Assembly (NCBI GenBank): GCA_007132595.1
Contig: SLOH01000082.1
Location: 1 to 17,826 of the forward strand
Direction of reading: 5' to 3'
DNA from: Waddliaceae bacterium
GTDB lineage: Bacteria > Chlamydiota > Chlamydiia > Chlamydiales > SLOH01
DNA length: 17,826 nucleotides
Of this stretch, positions 1 to 6,690 are shown piece by piece (the stretch's first letter is position 1; each line of letters begins with the position of its first letter). The position numbers and the translations under genes are program-made. Below the pieces are notes generated by a model, which was not told where the DNA came from, did no database searches, and was given only the letters and a program-made list of their open reading frames with translations.

Positions 1-76
1 AACCACCATCGACTTCTCTATTATTTTGAATACACTCCCAGTTGTTTGGTCCTTGGCCGTTTATATTATTTACCAT
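1..76 (-). CDS. N-terminus of unidentified protein (partial, runs off left edge)
   Basis: An ATG at 76 on the minus strand opens a frame with no stop through 25 codons to the window edge. It begins MVNNINGQGPNNWECIQNN. An AAGGAA ribosome-binding site lies about 9 nt upstream of the ATG, which is the main support. It follows prpD on the same strand after a 117-nt gap without an obvious terminator, so it could be the next gene of that transcript or have its own promoter. The visible part is rich in Asn and Gly and has no hydrophobic signal sequence. I do not recognise the protein, and too little is present to assign a family. Confidence 0.5.
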   Translation of the reverse strand, partial: MVNNINGQGPNNWECIQNNREVDGG

Positions 77-193
77 TTTTTTTATTCCTTATAAAATTTT
101 GGTCAATGATATCGATGTCGATCTTTTTTTTATATTCTTTTGGGATTTGATGAATAGTTTCAAGATTCCTTACAATAATCGATCTGATCTTCC

Positions 194-1594
194 CTACCCT
201 TGACGAAATAGGTCCGATAGCTGCCAAAGGGGTGTGGACTCAAGTGCGTCTTGGTTTTGGAAAAGAGCGAGGATCTCTTTTGTTTTCTCTTGTGTAAATC
301 TGGTGGTGAGGTTGTTTGCAAGCTTATCAAAGAGCTTAGGGATTGACTCATCGCGCCTGTTTTTGTGGCCGAGTGGGTAATGGATCTCAACAGGATCTAA
401 AGCCGCATCTTCAAAATGGATGGTCAGGCAGTTGGCGATTGAGCGTTTATTCGGATCGTAATAGTCAGCAGTAAATGCCGGGTTTTCTGTTATGTGCATT
501 TTTTCACGCAAAGTATCGATTCTAGAGTCTCTTGCGACTTTATCACTGTAATGGTCTGCATTAAGTTCACCGAACAGCAGCCCGATTGCCACCATGTATT
601 GCAGGCAATGGTCTCGATCAGCAGGGTTGCTAAGAGGGCCTCTCTTGTCAATAATGCGGATGGCCGGCTCTTGGGTGAGTATTTCGATTTTTATGATGGA
701 ATCCAGGCGGTTTTTGACTTGAGGGTGGAGCTGAATGGCAGCTTCTATGGCGGTTTGGGCGTGGAACTCGGCGGGGTAGGAGATTTTGAATAGGATATTT
801 TCGATGACGTAGCTACCCAGCGGCATTTCGAGTGTAAAGGGTTTGCTGTCAAAGAGTGCGTCGTAAAGTCCCCACTTTGGGGCTGTGAGGCAATTGGGGT
901 ATCCCATCTCTCCTTGCATAGCCATCAGCGCATGTTTAACGCCCCTTGAGGTGGCATCGCCGGCTGCCCAAGATTTTCGTGAGCCGGTAGACGAGCCGTG
1001 GCGATAGACGCGAAGCGAAGAGGTGTCGATCAAGGCGTTTGAGATGGCGCTGATCACTTGATTTTTATCTCCACCAAGAAGCTTTGTTGAGGCGGCGGCT
1101 GTTGCAATATTGACAAGTGCGACATGATCAAGACCGATGCGGTTGTAGCTATTTTGCATGGCGAGGCCGCCTTGTATTTCATAGGCGTAAATAATTGCGG
1201 TTAACAAGTCTCCGATATTTACCGCTTTTCCCTGTCGAGAGAGGAAGTCGGCAAGTGAGAAAAGGCCCCCAATATTGTCGGAAGGGTGCCCCCATTCTGC
1301 GGCAAGCCAAGTGTCGTTGAAGTCGAGCCAGCGGATCATTGTCCCAAGGGTAAAGGCTCCAGTGACCGGATCGAGGATGTCGGAGCGGCCGGGAATGCGG
1401 CACCCATTGGGGACGATGGTTCCGGGAACAACAGGGCCGAGCAGTTGCGTGCACTGCGGATATAAAAGGGAGAGGATCGCGCAGCCCAGACTGTCTGCAA
1501 GGCAAAGCGCCGCAGTCTCGTAGGCAGCCCGGCTCTTGCTGCTCGATGACAAGGTGTAATCGGCAATCTGCTCAAGAATTGGGTCAGTATTCAT
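194..1594 (-). CDS. prpD: 2-methylcitrate dehydratase (MmgE/PrpD family)
   Basis: Likely a cytosolic 2-methylcitrate dehydratase, which converts 2-methylcitrate to 2-methyl-cis-aconitate in the methylcitrate cycle of propionyl-CoA breakdown. The 466-aa product is close to the usual PrpD length (about 480). The segment at residues 89-110, containing WLDFNDTWLAAEWGHPSDN, is the strongly conserved PrpD signature and separates bacterial PrpD from more distant MmgE relatives. The start ATG overlaps the end of prpB by 11 nt, so the two are very probably co-transcribed and translationally coupled. No methylcitrate synthase (prpC) or regulator is seen in the window. The exact substrate is inferred from the pairing with PrpB. 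A different 2-hydroxy-tricarboxylate dehydratase activity is possible but less likely. Confidence 0.9.
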   Translation of the reverse strand: MNTDPILEQIADYTLSSSSKSRAAYETAALCLADSLGCAILSLLYPQCTQLLGPVVPGTIVPNGCRIPGRSDILDPVTGAFTLGTMIRWLDFNDTWLAAEWGHPSDNIGGLFSLADFLSRQGKAVNIGDLLTAIIYAYEIQGGLAMQNSYNRIGLDHVALVNIATAAASTKLLGGDKNQVISAISNALIDTSSLRVYRHGSSTGSRKSWAAGDATSRGVKHALMAMQGEMGYPNCLTAPKWGLYDALFDSKPFTLEMPLGSYVIENILFKISYPAEFHAQTAIEAAIQLHPQVKNRLDSIIKIEILTQEPAIRIIDKRGPLSNPADRDHCLQYMVAIGLLFGELNADHYSDKVARDSRIDTLREKMHITENPAFTADYYDPNKRSIANCLTIHFEDAALDPVEIHYPLGHKNRRDESIPKLFDKLANNLTTRFTQEKTKEILALFQNQDALESTPLWQLSDLFRQG

Positions 1595-2417
1595 AATCTA
1601 AGTAGTCGTATAGTTCATCGCGCGTTTGCATTTGCCCAAGAAGGTGGGCGGTTTCCCCTTTTTCTTTAATTTCTCTCATCACCGTTTCTGCGGCTTTATT
1701 CATGGCTCTTGCGCAGGAGAGGGGATAGAGCGCAATGTCAATATTGGATTTTTTTAGATCGGCTAATGTGTAAAGAGGGGTTTGACCAAACTCGGTGAGG
1801 TTGGCAAGGATGGGGAGGTTGACCGCTTCTTTCACCTTTTCAAAGGAGTTAAGGTCGGGAAGAGCCTCCGGGAAAAAGATTTCTGCGCCCGCTTCTTTAT
1901 AGGCGATTCCTCGTTTGATGACCCCGTCTATTCCCTCTAGGCTATAGGAGTCAGTCCTTGCAATGAGCACGATTTTATCATTTTTTGCCCGTTTGATGCG
2001 GTCTGTCATCTCTTCTATGGAGACAACCGTCTTCCCCGGAAGGTGTCCACAGCGCTTGACTTTTGTTTGATCTTCAATCTGTACGCCGGCAACCCCGATA
2101 TCAATCATCGAGTGAATCGTTTCTTGAATTTGCCAACCTGTATCGATATCGACCATGAGCGGGAGGGTAACTCTTGAGGTGATGCGCATGGCATCTTCAA
2201 GAACATTTCCAAGTGTTGTTAAACCGACATCTGGAATTCCATGTGAATAGTTGGCAACGCCCGCTCCCGACAAGTAGAGCGCTGAGTACCCCATCCTTTG
2301 CGCCATTAGGGCTATATAGGGATTGATGACGCCGAGCAGCTGTAGCGGCTTTTCTTTTTTAAGAGCTAATCTTAATGCGTTTTGTGTCAATGTATGATCG
2401 CTTTTTCTTTTATACAT
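1584..2417 (-). CDS. prpB: Methylisocitrate lyase
   Basis: Predicted to cleave 2-methylisocitrate to pyruvate and succinate, the last step of the methylcitrate cycle. The 277-aa product belongs to the PEP mutase/isocitrate lyase superfamily and aligns along its length with E. coli PrpB (296 aa), with a shorter C-terminus. Key residues are the metal-binding acidic pair in VDIDTG (D90, D92), E115 in QIED, and the catalytic KRCGH at residues 121-125, with C123 as the active-site cysteine. SGAGVANYSHGIPDVG near residues 50-65 and ILANLTEFGQTPL further on are also family hallmarks. An in-frame stop two codons before the ATG at 2417 rules out a longer protein. The ribosome-binding site is weak (GACGAG). 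It is the first gene of a prpB-prpD unit and diverges from the beta-oxidation cassette. Confidence 0.93.
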   Translation of the reverse strand: MYKRKSDHTLTQNALRLALKKEKPLQLLGVINPYIALMAQRMGYSALYLSGAGVANYSHGIPDVGLTTLGNVLEDAMRITSRVTLPLMVDIDTGWQIQETIHSMIDIGVAGVQIEDQTKVKRCGHLPGKTVVSIEEMTDRIKRAKNDKIVLIARTDSYSLEGIDGVIKRGIAYKEAGAEIFFPEALPDLNSFEKVKEAVNLPILANLTEFGQTPLYTLADLKKSNIDIALYPLSCARAMNKAAETVMREIKEKGETAHLLGQMQTRDELYDYLDYEY

Positions 2418-2477
2418 ACATTACTCGTCAATATATTTATTGAAAAGAGGTCTCCTTTCTTTTGATTTATTTCTTTT

Positions 2478-2491
2478 TTCACTAGAGTGAA
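2478..2491. promoter_or_regulatory. 14-bp dyad in divergent prpB / enoyl-CoA hydratase gap, candidate operator
   Basis: TTCACT-AG-AGTGAA is a perfect inverted repeat with 6-bp arms and a 2-bp spacer. It lies about 20 nt upstream of the crotonase start and about 60 nt upstream of the prpB start. Its place in the only shared control region of two catabolic units fits an operator for a common regulator. It does not resemble the FadR consensus as I know it, and no regulator gene is in the window. A dyad this short could also arise by chance in AT-rich DNA. Confidence 0.3.
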
Positions 2492-2510
2492 TGATAGATA
2501 AAGGAGTGTG

Positions 2511-3263
2511 ATGAAGTACTTAAGTCATGAGATGAAAGGGGATGTCTCCATCCTGACAATTGAGAGGCAGGAGCATCTAAATGCGCTTTCTCGCGGGGTT
2601 CTTGAAGAGCTGCTGTACTTTCTAGAAGTTACGGCTAAGGAGCTTAAATTAAAAGTCCTTATCTTGACAGGGTCCGGTGCAAAAGTCTTTTCAGCCGGCG
2701 CTGATATCCAAGAACTCTATGCGATGAATAATGCTCAGGTCAATCATTTTTTAAACTTAGCCAATCGGGCGCTGGATCATTTGGAAAACCTTCCCTTTAT
2801 CACAATAGCTGCAGTGAATGGATACGCTTTGGGTTTGGGACTTGAACTTGCACTTGCCTGTGACTTTATTTATGCAAGTGATGAGGCAGAGCTTGGATTT
2901 CCCGAGGTGGAGCTGGGTTTGATTCCCGGATGCGGCGGAACTCAGCGACTGCTAGATGCTGTCGGCATAAGACACGCAAAGGAGATGGTATTAAGCGGAA
3001 AGCGAATAAAAGCTAAAGCGGCGATGGAGAGGGGGCTTGTGAATCATATTTGCCCGGGCGATCTATTGATCGATGTGTGCGTCAATACGGCAAAGAAAAT
3101 GTCTTCATACTCTCATGTGGCTCTAACGGCGGGAAAAACCGCAATTGGAAAAGGCTTTCACGTAGAAAGAACGGAATTTTTGCGCTGTTTTGATACCCCC
3201 GAAAGAAAAGGGGCGATGAAGGCTCTGGTAGAAAAAAATCAGCGGTGCAGCGCATGCGACTAG
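2511..3263 (+). CDS. Enoyl-CoA hydratase/isomerase family protein (crotonase)
   Basis: Probably hydrates trans-2-enoyl-CoA to 3-hydroxyacyl-CoA, the second step of beta-oxidation, in the cytosol. The 250-aa length is typical for a single-domain crotonase. The oxyanion-hole segment SAGADIQELY is at residues 61-70. The second conserved block, from NGYALGLG to GLIPGCGGTQR (about 103-146), carries both acid/base glutamates of true hydratases: E112 in GLELA and E132 in FPEVELG. I place the start at ATG 2511, four bases after AAGGAG. A GTG at 2508 is in frame but too close to that site. The end overlaps the next gene by 10 nt, so it is the first gene of a coupled three-gene cassette. Chain-length preference cannot be read from the sequence. 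Confidence 0.92.
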   Translation: MKYLSHEMKGDVSILTIERQEHLNALSRGVLEELLYFLEVTAKELKLKVLILTGSGAKVFSAGADIQELYAMNNAQVNHFLNLANRALDHLENLPFITIAAVNGYALGLGLELALACDFIYASDEAELGFPEVELGLIPGCGGTQRLLDAVGIRHAKEMVLSGKRIKAKAAMERGLVNHICPGDLLIDVCVNTAKKMSSYSHVALTAGKTAIGKGFHVERTEFLRCFDTPERKGAMKALVEKNQRCSACD

Positions 3264-4399
3264 AAAATGTGACTGTTCTTGGAGCTGGCGGCAAAATGGG
3301 GCGGGGGATTGCGCTGCTGCTTTTGCAGCAAATGGCGATGCAAAGCGGCGCCTCTTATCTTCACTTAATCGACCTTGATGAATCGCAGTTGACCGCTTTA
3401 AGGCCGTATTTTCGCGAGCATTTACGCCGTTTTGCAGAGAAAAATATTATCCGGTTAAGAGAGCAATCGGACATGGTGTCTAACCAAGAGGTAATAGAGG
3501 AGTATATTGAGAGGGGGCTTGATCTAATCTATTTACACACACATCTAGACGCCTCTTTACACTCGACTCATATTTTCGAGGCAATTGTAGAGGACGTTGA
3601 GAAAAAGGCGAAGGTGTTGTCTTATATCAATAGGCAAAGCGTCGCTAGTCCCTTGTTTTTATCGAATACTTCATCAATTCCCATTCATCTATTAAATGAG
3701 AAGGCAGATCTTCACGGGCGCATTTTAGGTTTTCACTTTTACAACCCGCCGCCGGTTCAGTCACTTGTCGAACTTGTGACGCTTGAAGATGAAAAAATGC
3801 GGGAAGAAGGGGAAAAAATCGCGAAGTGTCTAGGAAAAGTCGTTGTGCGATCGAAGGATGTGGCGGGGTTTATCGGCAATGGCCACTTTATCCGCGAGCT
3901 TTCGTTTGCAAATGAAATGTTAAGCAAGCTTCCCGAAAAGATAGGACCGGCTGTCATTGATTATGTGACAAGAGAGTATTTGATCCGCCCGATGGGTCTT
4001 TTCGAGCTGCTTGACTTTGTTGGCTACGATGTTGCAAAGAGAATTTGCACGATCATGAATGATCAGCTGAGCGAAAACTTTAAGCTGCCTCCAAAATGGA
4101 ATCGAGAAGAAGTAGAGGAACTGGAAGAGTTTCTAGGGCCACTTCCAGAAGGACACAAAACCGCTCGCGATGCAAGACACGGAATGGACTTCGAGAGTTA
4201 TTTTAAGAATCTTTTTCATTCAAAGGAAAAGGGGGCAAAGCTTGCAGTGGACTTTTTGCTTGAGTCGAGGAAGATTGCGCTCAACCTCACGCTTCAGGGG
4301 GTGGCTGAGTCAATAGAGGATGTCAATACTGTACTTATGACTGGCTTTCATCATCTTTACGGGCCGGATAACCCGTGGATTCCAAAGGAGCGAAAATGA
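3254..4399 (+). CDS. 3-hydroxyacyl-CoA dehydrogenase
   Basis: Likely oxidises (S)-3-hydroxyacyl-CoA to 3-ketoacyl-CoA with NAD+, the third step of beta-oxidation. The N-terminal Rossmann fold starts at once with VLGAGGKMG (residues 8-16) and has an acidic strand end in LIDLDE (about 38-43), which favours NAD. Active-site elements are S137 in FLSNTSS, H161 in FHFYNP, E173 in LVELV and N209 in GFIGNG, the same Ser/His/Glu/Asn set as in mammalian HADH. The C-terminal dimerisation part begins near PMGLFELLDFVGYD. At 381 aa it is roughly 100 residues longer than the common 280-aa single-function enzyme. The extra residues form a mostly helical-looking C-terminal extension, not a hydratase domain. 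The start may be ATG 3254 or GTG 3245; neither has a clear ribosome-binding site, which fits coupling to the upstream gene. Confidence 0.88.
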   Translation: MRLENVTVLGAGGKMGRGIALLLLQQMAMQSGASYLHLIDLDESQLTALRPYFREHLRRFAEKNIIRLREQSDMVSNQEVIEEYIERGLDLIYLHTHLDASLHSTHIFEAIVEDVEKKAKVLSYINRQSVASPLFLSNTSSIPIHLLNEKADLHGRILGFHFYNPPPVQSLVELVTLEDEKMREEGEKIAKCLGKVVVRSKDVAGFIGNGHFIRELSFANEMLSKLPEKIGPAVIDYVTREYLIRPMGLFELLDFVGYDVAKRICTIMNDQLSENFKLPPKWNREEVEELEEFLGPLPEGHKTARDARHGMDFESYFKNLFHSKEKGAKLAVDFLLESRKIALNLTLQGVAESIEDVNTVLMTGFHHLYGPDNPWIPKERK

Positions 4400-5601
4400 G
4401 AAAGGTGTATGTGGCAGCCGGCTATAATACGACGTATTTTGGCTCAGGACGAAAAGAATTTAATCCCAAACAACCGATGCCAAAATTTGAGAGCTACCTT
4501 AAAGAGACGGCGAAGGGAACACTGGATCTCACCAATTCTATCGCCATTGATGAAGGGATTATTGGGAGCTTTATGTCCGGGCGCTTTATCAATCAAGCGA
4601 ATTTGCCCGGCTTTCTTCCCTTTATGGTGCCTCAGCTTCTGTATCAACCGTGTAGTGGAATTGAAGGCGCTTGTGGAACGGGTGGACGCTGTCTGGCAAT
4701 GGCTGTGCGCTCTGTATTGTCGGGGCTTTCGGACTCAGTGTTTGTGGCAGCGTTTGAGATGCAAAATTCTTTAAAAGCGGTGTATGGCGCGGATGTTTTA
4801 GCCGGCGCCTCGTATTATAGTCGCGAAAGAAAGGAGGGGCACGCCTATTTTTTCCCCGGAATTTTTGCAAAGCGCGCAGGAGTCTACTATGAAAAATATG
4901 GATATGAAAATGCGCGATCTGCAATGGCATTTTGGTATGAGAAGATGATTCAAAATGCCAGGCGGAATCCCAAGGCGCAAGAGTATCATAATCAAACAAA
5001 GGATCTACTGGCCTGCGGAATGACAAAGCCGGATCCAACCGTTTTTTTGCCCCACCTCAATCGATTTGATTGCTCTAAAGTCACAGACGGAGCGTCTTCA
5101 CTTTTGGTACTCTCTGAAGAGGGGCTGAAGAAATGCGGAATTGATAAATCAAAGGCAATAGAGATTGTGGCACTTGGCGAATCAGAAGGCGACATCACAA
5201 AGGAGCCGGCTGACTTGGGCAAATTTGATACGACGCAAGATGCAGTAAAAAAAGCGTTTCAAAAGGCCAAGATCACGAAAGACGATCTCTCTGTTTTAGA
5301 GCTCCACGACTGCTTTACCATCACGGCGCTTTTGGGCTTAGAAGCCATGGGATTTGCTGCACCTGGAGAAGCGCCCGACTTTCTTTTAGAGGGAGCGTTG
5401 CAAGCAAATATGTCCGGTGGTCTCATCGGATTTGGGCATCCGACAGGGGCAAGCGGCGTGCGCCAGATGGTCGATCTTTATGAGCAACTCACAGGGGTTG
5501 CTCCTAATCAAGCAGCGATCCAAAGCCCATTTGGAATGATGGTGAGTATGGGTGGCAATGATAAAACTGTCACTGCGATTGTCGTCAAAAAAACGATTTA
5601 A
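4396..5601 (+). CDS. Thiolase, SCP2/SCPx-type acetyl-CoA C-acyltransferase
   Basis: Predicted 3-ketoacyl-CoA thiolase that cleaves the product of the preceding dehydrogenase with CoA. The 401-aa protein has the nucleophile C93 in IEGACGTGG, H304 and C306 in LELHDCF, and H348 in GFGHPTGASG. HDCF with the EGAC motif is typical of the SCP2/SCPx thiolase branch. The classical C-terminal Cys-containing CxG motif of FadA is absent (QSPFGMMVSMGG is there instead), as is usual in this branch. The start at ATG 4396 is fixed by AAGGAG five bases upstream and by an ATGA overlap with the upstream stop, so the three genes are translationally coupled. An acetoacetyl-CoA-type or biosynthetic role is possible, but the gene order favours degradation. 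Confidence 0.9.
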   Translation: MRKVYVAAGYNTTYFGSGRKEFNPKQPMPKFESYLKETAKGTLDLTNSIAIDEGIIGSFMSGRFINQANLPGFLPFMVPQLLYQPCSGIEGACGTGGRCLAMAVRSVLSGLSDSVFVAAFEMQNSLKAVYGADVLAGASYYSRERKEGHAYFFPGIFAKRAGVYYEKYGYENARSAMAFWYEKMIQNARRNPKAQEYHNQTKDLLACGMTKPDPTVFLPHLNRFDCSKVTDGASSLLVLSEEGLKKCGIDKSKAIEIVALGESEGDITKEPADLGKFDTTQDAVKKAFQKAKITKDDLSVLELHDCFTITALLGLEAMGFAAPGEAPDFLLEGALQANMSGGLIGFGHPTGASGVRQMVDLYEQLTGVAPNQAAIQSPFGMMVSMGGNDKTVTAIVVKKTI

Positions 5602-5633
5602 ATCCACATTGCTTGATTTACTTGCTTTTTGAC

Positions 5634-5661
5634 TTGAAAAATAACCTGTTGATGGGATAAT
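5634..5661 (+). promoter_or_regulatory. Predicted sigma-66/70 promoter of rpmH-rnpA
   Basis: TTGAAA at 5634-5639 and GATAAT at 5656-5661 are separated by 16 bp. The expected transcription start, near 5668, falls inside a run of 16 T (5663-5678), directly before the AAGG ribosome-binding site and the ATG at 5691. The leader would be about 20 nt and would start with U residues. Promoter assignment is by consensus only. Confidence 0.45.
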
Positions 5662-5662
5662 A

Positions 5663-5678
5663 TTTTTTTTTTTTTTTT
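5663..5678 (+). repeat. T16 homopolymer in rpmH leader
   Basis: An uninterrupted run of 16 T lies between the predicted -10 element and the ribosome-binding site of rpmH. Such tracts are prone to replication slippage, and when they start a transcript they can cause reiterative initiation. It is the same length as the tract inside sctV on the other strand. The exact length should be treated as uncertain because long homopolymers are often miscounted. Confidence 0.8.
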
Positions 5679-5690
5679 GAAGGTAATAGA

Positions 5691-5828
5691 ATGAAACCTA
5701 CCTATAATCCTAGTCAAAGACGCAGAAGTAGAGAGCACGGGTTCCGTAAGAGAATGAGCACGTCTTCCGGGCGAAATATTATTAATAGACGTCGTCGACG
5801 TGGAAGAAAACAGCTCACACGAGTGTAA
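5691..5828 (+). CDS. rpmH: 50S ribosomal protein L34
   Basis: This short gene encodes 45 aa beginning [20 protein letters not shown]. It is the ribosomal protein L34, a small, very basic component of the large subunit. The N-terminal block K-x-T-x-x-P-S-x-R-x-R, the central HGFRKRMST and the Arg-rich NRRRRRGRK tail are the L34 hallmarks, and the length is standard. AAGG lies seven bases before the ATG. Its last 29 nt overlap the start of rnpA in another frame, so the usual rpmH-rnpA pairing is present in a compressed form. The gene sits just downstream of a predicted promoter whose start site lies in a T16 tract. Confidence 0.97.
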   Translation: MKPTYNPSQRRRSREHGFRKRMSTSSGRNIINRRRRRGRKQLTRV

Positions 5829-6159
5829 GTTTCCGAAATCTCATCGCATTCTAAAGCGCCATGAGTTTATCCGAAATTCAAAAGCAGGAGAATTTCTTCG
5901 AGGAAAATACCTGATGATTAATCGGGTAGTTCGAGGGGAGGATCCGTCCAGGCTTGGAATTACGGTGACGAAGCGCTTTGGAAAATCTCATGAACGCAAT
6001 TATTTTAAACGGATTGTACGAGAAATATTTCGTACGAGTGCGGTTCCTTCAGGGCTAGATTTAGTTGTTCGTCCTCGACTTCTCGCCAAAGAAGCGAATT
6101 TTCATGACATCAAAGAGGAGTTTTACCAACTACTCGATATCGAGCCGATCAATTCCTAA
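5800..6159 (+). CDS. rnpA: Ribonuclease P protein component
   Basis: The basic protein subunit of RNase P, which helps the catalytic RNA remove 5' leaders from pre-tRNAs. The 119-aa length is normal. [13 protein letters not shown] (11-23) is the usual N-terminal helix region. [17 protein letters not shown] followed by [10 protein letters not shown] (51-78) is the RNase P protein signature, including the R-N-x-x-KR-x-x-RE residues of the RNA-binding cleft. The only reasonable start is GTG 5800, which lies inside rpmH. It places FPKSHR about ten residues from the N-terminus, as in homologues, and no in-frame ATG occurs until well into the fold. Expression is therefore probably coupled to L34 translation. 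A possible small gene overlaps the 3' end in the +1 frame. Confidence 0.93.
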   Translation: MEENSSHECKFPKSHRILKRHEFIRNSKAGEFLRGKYLMINRVVRGEDPSRLGITVTKRFGKSHERNYFKRIVREIFRTSAVPSGLDLVVRPRLLAKEANFHDIKEEFYQLLDIEPINS

Positions 6160-6226
6160 ATTGCACGCTTTGGCTGACAAGAATTATTCAGACTCTCCAG
6201 TAGAGGCTGCAAGATTAAAAAGATAA
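6104..6226 (+). CDS. Possible 40-aa small protein bridging rnpA and the DTW-like gene
   Basis: An ATG at 6104, inside the end of rnpA in the +1 frame, opens 40 codons ending at TAA 6224-6226. The TAA overlaps the next start codon as TAATG, a classical coupling arrangement. The part beyond rnpA (from about codon 18) reads [20 protein letters not shown], with ordinary-looking codons, and fills the otherwise unexplained 66-nt gap between rnpA and the next gene. The ribosome-binding site is weak (AGAAG). I do not recognise the protein. It could be a real leader or coupling ORF, a small protein, or a chance frame. Conservation of the frame in relatives would decide. Confidence 0.35.
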   Translation: MTSKRSFTNYSISSRSIPKLHALADKNYSDSPVEAARLKR

Positions 6227-6690
6227 TGAAAGAGCGATTTCCACCCACAGTTATTTGGCGACACCGAAAAGAGAACTTGAAAAAATGCTCTCTATCGGGG
6301 CTTGAAAACCGTCCGGATTTTGCGTTTTACTCCTATCCAACCGACGTGCTTCCTGATATGGAGGGGTATATCCTTCTCGACCTAGACGCCCCACCTCTTG
6401 TGAAGGAAGACCGCACACATGGTCTTTTTATTTTGGATGCAACGTGGCGGCATGCGGAAAAGATGATGAATCAAGTGCCAAATACAGATCGTTTTCTCAG
6501 ACGCAGCATCCCGGCGCATTTTATTACGGCGTATCCTCGCAAGCAAGATGACTGCAGTGATCCCGATCGCGGTCTTGCCTCTATCGAAGCCATTTATATT
6601 GCCTATTGCCTGTTGGGGAGAGAGACAGATGGGCTACTTGACCATTACTACTGGAAAGAAAAGTTTTTAAATATTAATCCCTTTCATTGA
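6226..6690 (+). CDS. DTW/Tsr3-like putative RNA aminocarboxypropyltransferase
   Basis: A 154-aa protein that resembles the DTW/TDD superfamily, whose members add a 3-amino-3-carboxypropyl group from S-adenosylmethionine to tRNA uridine (TapT/TuaA type) or rRNA (Tsr3). The main evidence is GLFILDATWRHAEKMM at residues 66-81, corresponding to the DGTW/DxSW block of that superfamily, followed by RRSIPAHFITAYPRK and then GLASIEAIYIAYCLLG (116-131), which corresponds to the conserved S/T-x-E-A helix. The N-terminal Cys cluster of many DTW proteins is not obvious, and the core motif is DATW, not DTW. Substrate is unknown. The start ATG overlaps the stop of a possible small upstream ORF. The 3' end overlaps the convergent phosphatidyltransferase gene by 7 bp. 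Its location after rnpA suits an RNA-modification role. Confidence 0.6.
   Translation: MKERFPPTVIWRHRKENLKKCSLSGLENRPDFAFYSYPTDVLPDMEGYILLDLDAPPLVKEDRTHGLFILDATWRHAEKMMNQVPNTDRFLRRSIPAHFITAYPRKQDDCSDPDRGLASIEAIYIAYCLLGRETDGLLDHYYWKEKFLNINPFH

Noticed and set aside
77..193. Terminator after prpD
   Set aside because: No GC-rich stem followed by a U run is visible in the minus-strand direction; the T-rich runs on the plus strand read as A runs in that transcript.
494..793. Plus-strand 99-codon frame inside prpD
   Set aside because: It is a shadow of prpD; the amino-acid composition is unlike a folded protein and prpD motifs are intact on the other strand.
2508..2510. GTG start for the crotonase
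   Set aside because: It sits one base from AAGGAG, too close for initiation; the adjacent ATG at 2511 is better placed.
4622..5038. Antisense 138-codon frame within the thiolase gene
   Set aside because: The thiolase has complete family motifs in this stretch, and the antisense protein is Pro/His/Ser-rich without any recognisable domain.
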